64,000 nucleotides of DNA from Acidithiobacillus acidisediminis (GTDB lineage: Bacteria > Pseudomonadota > Gammaproteobacteria > Acidithiobacillales > Acidithiobacillaceae). Of the stretch, positions 8,407 through 15,695 are shown piece after piece. The stretch is taken from contig NZ_JALQCS010000001.1 in NCBI RefSeq assembly GCF_023277115.1, positions 2,040,001 to 2,104,000 of the forward strand, read 5' to 3'. The position numbers were made by a program, and so were the translations under genes. Within the stretch, counting starts at the first letter, position 1, and each line of letters begins with the position of its first letter. The notes below the pieces were generated by a model, which ran no database searches, was not told the DNA's origin, and saw nothing but the letters and a program-made list of their open reading frames with translations.

Positions 8407-9168
8407 CTAATCGGGTTTTTTGTCAGGCTCCGGGGTAACGGTAATGTTTTCGCGATCAATCTTGCCCTGGATTGCCCGTGTTCCAAGTGCCCTATCCAGT
8501 TGTCTCTGAGCGGTATCGAAATAGCGCTGCAAGCCTTCCGGGTGACAGAGGTCAATATTGGCATAACCTGCGCTCTCCTCCGGGTTGACGGGATTGGGTT
8601 CGATGATGTCCGTGGCTTCGAGTAGTCCCCGATTCTGGGCGATGGCATCGTCCACGGCCTGCCAAAACAACTCCAGCGTGCCCTCACCAAAAACTTTGCT
8701 GAGGCTGGCGTGTATTTCCGGGTTCTCGGCGGCGTCTTGCCGAAGCCGGCGGAGCTGCTCCAAGGGCAGGTAGACACCGACACAGTAATTCTCTGAAAAG
8801 CACCGCGGCAAGTCTTGGGCAGGCCAGGAAGCGGGAATCAGATTGTGCCAATCGGCCGTATAGGCAGTAAAACGCGGCTCGTCCTCCACCAGAAAGGAAA
8901 ATGCTCCGCCGCGAATGTAATGATACGGACGCAGCAAACCCAGGGCGACGGCGAGGAAGAAGCCCTGCTCGGAGGCAAAGGGTGGATCGCCATCAATGGA
9001 CGCCTCTCGGGCCACGGTGAACAGTTCCCGCAGTTTGTCGCCATCGAACTCGTCCAGCTGATAGTCGCGGATCAGCGTGTCTTCGGCCCCCGCTTGTTCG
9101 CGGATGGTGAAATAGAGGGAATGCATCTCTTCCGGGGTAACGGGGTGATAAGTGACGTCAAAGCCCAT
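8407..9168 (-). CDS. Conserved hypothetical cytosolic protein
   Basis: 253 residues from ATG 9168, chosen because AGGAGATCCCCG precedes it and the residues upstream look non-coding. The protein is acidic, without signal peptide or membrane helix. Features include MGFDVTYHPVTPEEM, a helix-rich middle (FDGDKLRELFTVAREASIDG) and an aromatic segment FSENYCVGVYLPLEQLRRL. It resembles small-genome defence- or immunity-like unknowns in length and composition, but I cannot name a family. It stands alone, with the next gene more than 300 bases upstream. Confidence 0.6.
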   Translation of the reverse strand: MGFDVTYHPVTPEEMHSLYFTIREQAGAEDTLIRDYQLDEFDGDKLRELFTVAREASIDGDPPFASEQGFFLAVALGLLRPYHYIRGGAFSFLVEDEPRFTAYTADWHNLIPASWPAQDLPRCFSENYCVGVYLPLEQLRRLRQDAAENPEIHASLSKVFGEGTLELFWQAVDDAIAQNRGLLEATDIIEPNPVNPEESAGYANIDLCHPEGLQRYFDTAQRQLDRALGTRAIQGKIDRENITVTPEPDKKPD

Positions 9169-9324
9169 CGGGGATCTCCTGTGAACAAATTGCGCCCAAA
9201 AACCGGCGTAATTTGATAAAAGGCACAAACACAGCGCATAAGTCTGGGTCAAAAGTCCATCTGACCACGCTTTGGGGCCAATTAGCCTCGATATTCGCCA
9301 AAAATCAGTGGCTGTTCGAGGTTC

Positions 9325-9371
9325 CCTGACTCCTACTCAGCGGGTCGTGGGTTCGACACCCTCACAATCCA
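9325..9371 (+). other. 3' half of a tRNA (Arg-CCT-like), possible attachment-site scar
   Basis: CTGA-CTCCTAC-TCAG folds as an anticodon arm with anticodon CCT. It is followed by GTGGG-TTCGACA-CCCTC (T-arm with one mismatch) and ACAATCCA as acceptor 3' strand. No matching 5' acceptor or D-arm lies upstream, so only the 3' half is present. tRNA 3' halves are typical of sites left by integrating elements. The rest of 9169-9517 contains nothing I recognise. Confidence 0.4.
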
Positions 9372-9517
9372 CATATAACACAGGCGCTTAGCAAAAAATC
9401 CAGATGCCTTTTTCTTTCCTGAAGATACCTCACGAGTCCCAGGGAACAGAGAATGGCTGTTTCTACTCCCAACTCGGGCCGAAGCTTCTAGGACGAGCTG
9501 GGAGGGTTGATTCTTAC

Positions 9518-11083
9518 CTAGAGCGAAAACGAACGCGGTCGCTGTTCCCAATCAAAGGCGCTAAGCATATCGTAGGCATCGCGATCACGACGGTTCAACG
9601 GTGTCAGACCAAAGCGGGTCTCGATAAACTTTAGGATACTCGCGGTGCTGGCCAGATGGTGGTCCACCAAACCCGAACGTGCCCAGGGACTGATCAACAG
9701 GGCTGGAATCCGGGTGCCAAAACCATAGTCATCGACCACCTTGGGCGGTAAGGAATCCCAAAAACCACCGCCTTCGTCATACGTGATAAAGACTGCAGTC
9801 TTGTCCCAGGCTGGCCCTTCTCCCACCGCGCGAACCAATTGCTCCACCCAGGCCATACCCTCTGCAGGGGCAGAATCTGCTGGATGTTCGTCATGAGCGG
9901 CACTGGCCTTGAGGAAGGAGACACCGGGCAATTTACCCTGGCGCGCGTCTTCCAGAAAGTCATGGGCATCACGAATGTGCCCATTACGCACGTATTCCGG
10001 CCAACGCGGGTAGTATTGAAATGGATTGTGGTGAGCGACATAAAGGTGGCTGGTTTCAACGACTGCCGAACCATCGCCGGGACCAAAGGCGCTTTTCAGG
10101 GCCCAAGGTTTTACACGGTTCCAGTTTTCATTGTACCAGGCCCAATCCACTTTGGCCGCGCTCAAGCGATCCCCAATGTTATCGTAGTTCTGCGCCGATG
10201 GCGGTGGACTGATTTTCAACACGTTGGGCTCACCAGCATTGGTCGGTCCTTGCACCGGGGGCAGGTCATTGACCATGACGCGCTGATGATCATAGGGAAG
10301 ATCGAAAAACGCGTGCTGTAGCCCCGCCTCGCGTGGATCGAAAGGGGCAACGTGGGCGTCGGCAACCTGCGGATTGACACAGGAACGACAGGCCGCAAGG
10401 TACAGGGCATTGCCCGTGCTACCGCCGCTCATCGCCTGATAGAAATGGTCAAAGAGGACAAATTCGTGCGCTGCGCGATGATAGAAGGGAAGATCCACAG
10501 CCGTGTAGTGACCCAAGACCGGACCACTGGGACGTGCCAGATCGAAGGCGATCTGCGCAGGGGTCATTTTGCGGAATTCGTCCCTGCTGAGATGAGTATG
10601 TGCACCGCCGGCCAATGCCACAAATAAGTCCATCTTGCCGTTATTGACCTCGGCCATCATACGAAAGAAACGATGCTTGGGATCCCAACGGACATTTCCA
10701 TTGACAGGGATATAGGGCGCCAAATGGAAAGGTTGATTCGCTAGACTCACTTCCGTAAAACCGGGGATCTCCGTGGGTAGAGGCAAATTGGCGTACGAGA
10801 TCCCTGCTGGATTCTTCTGCAAACCCATAAAACGGGAGTCGATTTTCCCCTCACGATCGAGAAGGTTGATCACTTGTTGACCATTTTTCGGCTGAAACGT
10901 GCCAAAGTAATGATCAAAACTACGATTTTCCTGAAAAATCACCACTACATGTTCAATTTTCTGGCTCAATAGCTGTTTTGGGCTAACCCCAGTGGCCTGT
11001 GCAATGCCGATCAGCTGCGGTGCGACTGCAGCAGCACCGGCTCCAAAGCCAAGTTGACGCAAAAATTTTCGCCGAGGAATCAT
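9518..11083 (-). CDS. Secreted phosphoesterase (phospholipase C / acid phosphatase family)
   Basis: 521 residues from ATG 11083. MIPRRKFLRQLGFGAGAAAVA is a Tat-type signal (RRKFL) with an Ala-rich cleavage region. KIEHVVVIFQENRSFDHYFG is the hallmark active-site motif of the PLC/AcpA phosphoesterase superfamily (Glu-Asn metal ligands). FDHFYQAMSGGSTGNALYL and VFITYDEGGGFWDSLPPK (second metal site) follow, then RIPALLISPWARSG. It hydrolyses phosphomonoesters or phospholipid head groups outside the cytoplasmic membrane. It is the last gene of a minus-strand run starting with exbB, headed by a Pho-box-like site, so a phosphate-scavenging role fits. The exact substrate is uncertain. Confidence 0.85.
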   Translation of the reverse strand: MIPRRKFLRQLGFGAGAAAVAPQLIGIAQATGVSPKQLLSQKIEHVVVIFQENRSFDHYFGTFQPKNGQQVINLLDREGKIDSRFMGLQKNPAGISYANLPLPTEIPGFTEVSLANQPFHLAPYIPVNGNVRWDPKHRFFRMMAEVNNGKMDLFVALAGGAHTHLSRDEFRKMTPAQIAFDLARPSGPVLGHYTAVDLPFYHRAAHEFVLFDHFYQAMSGGSTGNALYLAACRSCVNPQVADAHVAPFDPREAGLQHAFFDLPYDHQRVMVNDLPPVQGPTNAGEPNVLKISPPPSAQNYDNIGDRLSAAKVDWAWYNENWNRVKPWALKSAFGPGDGSAVVETSHLYVAHHNPFQYYPRWPEYVRNGHIRDAHDFLEDARQGKLPGVSFLKASAAHDEHPADSAPAEGMAWVEQLVRAVGEGPAWDKTAVFITYDEGGGFWDSLPPKVVDDYGFGTRIPALLISPWARSGLVDHHLASTASILKFIETRFGLTPLNRRDRDAYDMLSAFDWEQRPRSFSL

Positions 11084-11104
11084 GGTTATCAACGTCTCCA
11101 ATTC

Positions 11105-11914
11105 TTAAGGAAGGATATGAATGAGTTTGGCGCAATTCCCCTTTCGCCCAGGCATGAAGGACGACGGTTGGGGAAACTTCTGTATGGCGTCGGCTCGAAT
11201 GGTGATCCAAGCCTCGGTCAGGATCGTGCCCTGACCTCGTAATTCGTGTCCCGTATGATTAGTCTCGCTCTCACAACGCAATTCCAACGAACGCGCATCG
11301 GCTAGGTGAAAGGCTCGGGTATACGCTTGCAACAGATCATCCCGTTTCACCCATTGGCCACGGTGATCGCGCACGTAAGCAGTAAAGCTGCTGCCATTGA
11401 CTGCAGCTAAAAGGCCAAGAGCACGGTGGAAAAAGGCAGTCGGTGGCGTACCAAAACAGGCCTCGTGCTTGTAATATTCGTGCCGATCCAGGCATACCTT
11501 GCGCATCGGCATATTCGCAGTCAGCTCAGCGCTCACTGCAGGCGAAAGATCAAGACTTGGCAACGTGCAACTGTCGTGCGGCGCAGTGCTCTGATTCTGA
11601 AACCAAAAACAACCATGTTCCCACCAGGTCTTCGGTTGCATACCCGCCGCGAGAAGCTTTTCCGGACGACTTGCCCACAGACCGTGCAAACTCCATTGCT
11701 GGCTGGCTTTGGACGTCGGGGTTACCTCTTCACAAGCAGCACCCACCCGCGTCCAGGCAGCGCAGACGCCAGGCTGCCAGAGCATGGCGAAGGTATAGTG
11801 CTGAAAACGCATATCGGGCTGTACGGACGACAGCTGCTCTCCGGACATCCCGATGGCACTGGCACAGGCCCAACTGCTCCATATCCAGAGCAGGGCTAGG
11901 AAAAAAATCTTCAT
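11105..11914 (-). CDS. Secreted ribonuclease T2
   Basis: 269 residues from ATG 11914 (GGAGGGAGCG just before it). A signal peptide MKIFFLALLWIWSSWACASA is followed by the two catalytic boxes of the T2 family: CAS I QQWSLHGLW and CAS II HEYYKHEACF, each with its catalytic His. Many Cys residues suggest disulfides. The enzyme cuts RNA through 2',3'-cyclic phosphates in periplasm or medium. Located between tonB and a secreted phosphoesterase, it would supply nucleotides for phosphate release. T2 RNases are uncommon in bacterial phosphate operons, which makes the linkage notable. Confidence 0.85.
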   Translation of the reverse strand: MKIFFLALLWIWSSWACASAIGMSGEQLSSVQPDMRFQHYTFAMLWQPGVCAAWTRVGAACEEVTPTSKASQQWSLHGLWASRPEKLLAAGMQPKTWWEHGCFWFQNQSTAPHDSCTLPSLDLSPAVSAELTANMPMRKVCLDRHEYYKHEACFGTPPTAFFHRALGLLAAVNGSSFTAYVRDHRGQWVKRDDLLQAYTRAFHLADARSLELRCESETNHTGHELRGQGTILTEAWITIRADAIQKFPQPSSFMPGRKGNCAKLIHILP

Positions 11915-11959
11915 CGCTCCCTCCAAGCTCGCCTCTCGTAAAGACAAGCAGTGTTTAGA

Positions 11960-12682
11960 TCAGGAATTTGCGGACAAATGGACCTCTACGTCAAATACCG
12001 TGGCCTTCTTGGGCATATTCTTGGTGAAGGCTGGGTAACCACCTCCCCTCACCGCCTGCAAAGCCGCACGATCGATGGCGCTGATCCCACTCGAATTGGC
12101 AAGCTTCGCCCAGACCAGTTGTCCCGAAGGTAATAACTCAAAACTGATTACCGCAGTACCACTGAGATGCATCAGACGCACTGCCTCAGGGACACGCGCA
12201 TCACTTTGTACCTGCGTACGGACCAACGCAGCATACTGGGCGATAGCCTCTTGCGCCAATGCCGGACTTGGTGTCGGCGCCGGAGGAGGGGGCGGCGGTG
12301 CTGGGAGCGTTGGCGGCACCGTCGGAGCTGTCGGCGCCAAAGTCTTGGCGAGCAGCGGCTTAGGTACAGGGGCGTGGTGCACCACCGGGTGCGGCACAGG
12401 ACGCGGAACTGGTTTCGGAACCGGATGGGGGATGGGCTTGGGCACAGGCTTCGGGTGCATTACCGGTTTGGGTGGTGGTGGAAGTGGCTTGGGCTTCGCC
12501 GGTTGCACCATATGAATGGCGATGCGCTTTGGCTTGGGCGGCGGTGGTGGGCTTTTTTGATTACCGACCCAGATCAGACCAGCCACCAATCCCACCTCGA
12601 TCAACGCGCCGATAATGAGCGCGCGACCGAAATAGCCCTGGGGTTTCGGGCTCAAACGCGGAGAAGAAATCGCGGCGCTCAT
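11960..12682 (-). CDS. tonB: TonB energy-transducing protein
   Basis: 240 residues from ATG 12682, one base after the exbD stop. One membrane helix (ALIIGALIEVGLVAGLIWVG) is followed by a long Pro/Lys/His-rich spacer (KPKPLPPPPKPVMHPKPVP and similar) and a C-terminal TonB domain ending with GGGYPAFTKNMPKKATVF. It spans the periplasm and energises outer-membrane receptors with ExbB and ExbD. No TonB-dependent receptor is in the window. The operon context with RNase and phosphoesterase suggests uptake of phosphorus-containing compounds instead of iron; this is inference. Confidence 0.9.
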   Translation of the reverse strand: MSAAISSPRLSPKPQGYFGRALIIGALIEVGLVAGLIWVGNQKSPPPPPKPKRIAIHMVQPAKPKPLPPPPKPVMHPKPVPKPIPHPVPKPVPRPVPHPVVHHAPVPKPLLAKTLAPTAPTVPPTLPAPPPPPPAPTPSPALAQEAIAQYAALVRTQVQSDARVPEAVRLMHLSGTAVISFELLPSGQLVWAKLANSSGISAIDRAALQAVRGGGYPAFTKNMPKKATVFDVEVHLSANS

Positions 12683-12683
12683 C

Positions 12684-13082
12684 TCAACTTGCATTGGCCG
12701 CCAAGCCAATATCACTCGCTCCAGCCTTCTGGCAAGCATCCATCACATGAATGAATTTCTGGTATGGAACGGCCTTGTCGGCGGCGATGGTGACCACCGT
12801 TTTGCTGGGATCTCCATCTTGACGAATGAGATTCTGCAGACCAGCAAGATCATAATGCTGATTCTTGACCACCACAGTGCCATCTTCCTGAATGTTGATG
12901 GTCATGTGTGGACGCGGCAATTGTTTCGCCTCACTCGAATGCGGTAGTTGGAGATTCAGCCCCTGATCCGGAATCATCTGAATGGTGATCATAATAAAGA
13001 ACACGAGCAGGAAGAGCATGATATCAATCATCGGAATGATCTCTACCCGCCCCTTCTTACTTTCAAAATAACGTCGCTCCAT
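12684..13082 (-). CDS. exbD: ExbD proton-channel subunit
   Basis: 132 residues: a cytoplasmic start (ESKKGRVEIIPMIDIMLFLL) whose single membrane helix contains the conserved Asp (MIDIM), followed by a periplasmic domain (VTIAADKAVPYQKFIHVMDA). This is the normal length and layout of ExbD/TolR. It lies 3 bases downstream of exbB and just upstream of tonB. It uses the proton gradient with ExbB to drive TonB. Confidence 0.9.
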   Translation of the reverse strand: MERRYFESKKGRVEIIPMIDIMLFLLVFFIMITIQMIPDQGLNLQLPHSSEAKQLPRPHMTINIQEDGTVVVKNQHYDLAGLQNLIRQDGDPSKTVVTIAADKAVPYQKFIHVMDACQKAGASDIGLAANAS

Positions 13083-13085
13083 GGT

Positions 13086-13772
13086 TCAACTCGCACGCGC
13101 GACAGCGAGCACTTGGGCAGTGCGCTCCGACGGATCTGCATCCGGGTGTAACATGGGTTGCCCATCCATCCGGTTCAGCAGCATGGTCTTCACCGAATCC
13201 AGCTGCAGCAGGATTAGCCGCACTTGATTATTGAAGGCGTTGAAGGTGAGCAAGCCGAGGATAGCGATGAACAAGCCCGACGCGGTAGCCACCAGGGCAT
13301 CGGCAACCCCACCGGTGACTTCCGTGGGTGCGTGACCTGGAGCCGCCAGAACATGAAATGCGTGGAACATCCCGACAATCGTGCCGAACAGCCCTAGGAG
13401 TGGCGCCAGGGTAATGATGGTGTCGAGCAGCCAAAGACGGCGATCCAGTTGCGGTGCCAGGGTAATCACCGCCTCTTCGAGGCGATTGGCCAAGGCTTCT
13501 CCCTTCACGTGCCCAGCATGGGTGGCCGCCATGCGCAACAGACTGGCTTCCGGCAAACCGTCGGCATGTTCTGCAAGCTTATCGAGACTTTCACGATCCA
13601 AGCGTCCCTGACCAGATAGTTCATGGACGATGGCGTCACCTCGTGAAAGCGTACGCCGCAGATACCAGAAGCGATCCACCATCACTGCAAGCTCAACGAG
13701 CAATAACAACATCAGGACGTAAAGGATGCCATCCGAGTAATTGGCTAGATGTACGATGTAGGCGACATTCAC
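13086..13772 (-). CDS. exbB: ExbB proton-channel subunit (MotA/TolQ/ExbB)
   Basis: 228 residues from GTG 13772, preceded by AGGAG at the proper distance; codons further upstream run into the operator and are not counted. Three membrane segments are visible: GILYVLMLLLLVELAVMVDRF, TIITLAPLLGLFGTIVGMFHAF (the TLGLLGTVxGM-type motif) and GVADALVATASGLFIAILGLL. It is the first gene of the scavenging operon and is preceded by a Pho-box-like array at 13819-13858. Confidence 0.9.
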   Translation of the reverse strand: MNVAYIVHLANYSDGILYVLMLLLLVELAVMVDRFWYLRRTLSRGDAIVHELSGQGRLDRESLDKLAEHADGLPEASLLRMAATHAGHVKGEALANRLEEAVITLAPQLDRRLWLLDTIITLAPLLGLFGTIVGMFHAFHVLAAPGHAPTEVTGGVADALVATASGLFIAILGLLTFNAFNNQVRLILLQLDSVKTMLLNRMDGQPMLHPDADPSERTAQVLAVARAS

Positions 13773-13818
13773 GGGTCTGTTCTCCTGTTTTGCGAAGGGG
13801 CCACCATAGCAGCAGAAT

Positions 13819-13858
13819 GTGACACTATGATGAACCTTATATGACAAATATGTGACAA
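13819..13858 (-). promoter_or_regulatory. Pho-box-like 11-bp direct-repeat operator of the exbB operon
   Basis: On the plus strand TGACA, TGAAC, TGACA and TGACA begin at 13820, 13831, 13842 and 13853, each exactly 11 bp apart. On the minus strand this reads TTGTCACATATTTGTCATA and onward, matching the PhoB box (CTGTCATA, 11-bp repeat). Ten bases after the last TGTCA comes TATGGT, a plausible -10. Direct repeats of 11 bp are what OmpR/PhoB winged-helix regulators bind. Confidence 0.75.
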
Positions 13859-13859
13859 C

Positions 13860-14654
13860 CTAAGGAATCTTCTTCGGTCTCGGCACGCTCAAGCGATAAC
13901 CAAAACCATGAACCGTCTGTAGCCAGCTCGAAGCCTTCACCTCCTCCAGACTTCTGCGTAGGCGATGAATCTGTGCCGCAACGGTATTCAGCTGCACACA
14001 ACGCTCGCGCGGTGCGAGATGCTGCGCAATTTCTGTGGCCGATAACGTACGCTCCGACTGCTGCGCCAGATATTGAAATAGGCGGAATATCCGCTTGGTC
14101 AGACGTAGCTCCTGCCCATATACACGCACGCGCCGACTCTCTGGATCGATGCGTAAGATCCCTGGAATGTCGATCACGATCTGTTCCCAGGCAAGCCCAT
14201 GTCGCAGCAAGGCACTCGCTTGCGCCAGGATCAAGTTTTCACTGACCGATGCCCCGACATAGACATCAACCCCCGCATCAAGGGCACTCATCGCCGCTTC
14301 GTCACCATCGGGTCCGACCGCCATGACCGCCGTACCATTCTGGATCAGGTACGTCTGACTATCGAACAACGTTTCCACTGAGTTGTGGTTCCAGCCGATA
14401 ACAATCAGAAGCTGGGGTCGCCATTCAGCCAACTCCCTGTGCAATGCAGCTTTGTCATTGACTCGCCGGGCGGATGCTCTCTGTCCATGCAGATGTCGCA
14501 CCAAGGGGTCAGCCTGTTGTCCTTCGTCATAGAGCACGATCCGCGCGTGGTACAGGGGATTCACCTCCTCCCAACGGGCAGCGGCGAGCATCGCGAGAGA
14601 GTCTTGCAGGTGAAGTGCATGGTGTAGAGTACCGGCGACAAGTGCATAGATCAC
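13860..14654 (-). CDS. OmpR/PhoB-type regulator with degenerate receiver domain
   Basis: The open frame reaches 14753, but the -10 element at 14704-14699 lies inside it, so I prefer GTG 14654 (GGGGG before it; 264 residues). An N-terminal receiver-like half begins ARIVLYDEGQQADPLVRHL. The strand that should carry the phosphoacceptor Asp reads WRPQLLIVIGWNHNS, with no Asp, and the switch Lys is not evident. A C-terminal winged helix follows (GQELRLTKRIFRLFQYLAQQ, then VAAQIHRLRRSLEE and WLQTVHGFGYRLS). It probably binds the 11-bp repeats at its own promoter and at exbB. Activation without phosphorylation, or dependence on a separate PhoB, must be considered. Confidence 0.7.
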   Translation of the reverse strand: MIYALVAGTLHHALHLQDSLAMLAAARWEEVNPLYHARIVLYDEGQQADPLVRHLHGQRASARRVNDKAALHRELAEWRPQLLIVIGWNHNSVETLFDSQTYLIQNGTAVMAVGPDGDEAAMSALDAGVDVYVGASVSENLILAQASALLRHGLAWEQIVIDIPGILRIDPESRRVRVYGQELRLTKRIFRLFQYLAQQSERTLSATEIAQHLAPRERCVQLNTVAAQIHRLRRSLEEVKASSWLQTVHGFGYRLSVPRPKKIP

Positions 14655-14713
14655 GGTGGCCCCCAAGCTCACGGCGCAAAATATAGGACTGTGGTAAAAG
14701 ATACGCCGCAAAT

Positions 14714-14753
14714 ATGACAATATTATTAACCTTTTATGACACTTTTGTGACAA
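14714..14753 (-). promoter_or_regulatory. Pho-box-like operator between regulator and plcP
   Basis: TGACA, TTAAC, TGACA and TGACA start at 14715, 14726, 14737 and 14748, again exactly 11 bp apart; the array aligns base for base with the one before exbB. On the minus strand, 10 bases beyond the last TGTCA lies TATCTT (14704-14699), a -10 candidate for the regulator gene. It also lies 50-90 bases upstream of plcP on the other strand, so it may act both ways. Confidence 0.75.
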
Positions 14754-14804
14754 TCAATCGGCCAGCGTCATCCATCCAAAAACACAAGACAAGACTTTTG
14801 CAGC

Positions 14805-15695
14805 ATGCTTATAATTCGTCACGCTCTGCGGATGACCCTCTTCCTCATGACTGACTTCCACCACGTCGGCTCACCAGCTTTATCGTTCAAGAATTGTCGA
14901 GCAATCTTTGTCTCCGATATCCATCTGGGAAGCAAAGGCTGTCAGGCGGAAGCTCTGTTGGATTTTTTCCGTCACTATCAAGCCGACCAGTTATATTTGG
15001 TTGGCGACATCATCGATTTCTGGGCGCTCAAAAGGCGTTGGTACTGGCCCAGTAGCCACAGTACCGTGGTACAGAAGATCCTGCGGCAAGCGCGCGCTGG
15101 GGTGAAGGTCACCTATGTGCAAGGCAATCACGACCCAGTATTGCATCTTTTACGCACCTTTCTAGAGGGTGATGATAAGGGGCTGGCGCTCGGCGAAATT
15201 CGCGTTGTTCCTCACTGCCTACATGAAACTGCCGACGGGCGACGTCTCTGGGTAACCCACGGCGATCAATTTGACCTCAGCATGCACTATGTGCGCTGGC
15301 TTACTCATCTGGGTGACCGTGGCTACAACCTGCTCCTCGGGCTCAACCGCTGGCATCAGCGTCTCAATCGACTATTCGGAATCCGTAGTCATTGGTCGCT
15401 GAGCGCTTTTATCAAGCATCGCATCAAGAAAGCCGTGCAGTTCATCAGTCAGTATGAGGAATTTCTTGCCCGAGAGTGTCATCGAGAGGGTTATGATGGG
15501 GTAATTTGTGGGCACATTCACCACGCAGAAATTAAATCTATCAGTGGAACCCAATATTACAACGACGGGGATTGGGTAGAGAGCTGCACTGCCCTGATCG
15601 AGGATTACGATGGGCAAATCCATCTCCTACGCTGGCCAGAACTTCTGGCAACGCAGGGCCAACAGCTTCCTCTGGAACATTTGGAGTCCTCATGA
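14805..15695 (+). CDS. plcP: PlcP-type phospholipase C (COG2908 metallophosphoesterase)
   Basis: Up to 296 residues; ATG 14805 is the first start but 14832 or 14847 are possible, as no clear RBS decides. Metallophosphoesterase motifs appear in order: AIFVSDIHLGSKGCQAEALL, LVGDIIDFWALK, VQGNHDP, WVTHGDQFD and GVICGHIHHAE. The GSKGCQAE, SWSLSAFIKHRIK-like and NDGDWVESCTAL segments are those of rhizobial PlcP and not of housekeeping LpxH. PlcP removes head groups from phospholipids in phosphate starvation and leaves diacylglycerol. The stop overlaps the next gene's ATG by four bases, coupling it to a glycolipid glycosyltransferase. Confidence 0.85.
   Translation: MLIIRHALRMTLFLMTDFHHVGSPALSFKNCRAIFVSDIHLGSKGCQAEALLDFFRHYQADQLYLVGDIIDFWALKRRWYWPSSHSTVVQKILRQARAGVKVTYVQGNHDPVLHLLRTFLEGDDKGLALGEIRVVPHCLHETADGRRLWVTHGDQFDLSMHYVRWLTHLGDRGYNLLLGLNRWHQRLNRLFGIRSHWSLSAFIKHRIKKAVQFISQYEEFLARECHREGYDGVICGHIHHAEIKSISGTQYYNDGDWVESCTALIEDYDGQIHLLRWPELLATQGQQLPLEHLESS

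Noticed and set aside
14805-15695. Housekeeping LpxH (UDP-diacylglucosamine pyrophosphatase) for the metallophosphoesterase
   Set aside because: Length near 296 and the GSKGCQAE and WVESCTA signatures, plus the neighbouring GT4 and sqdB, favour PlcP.
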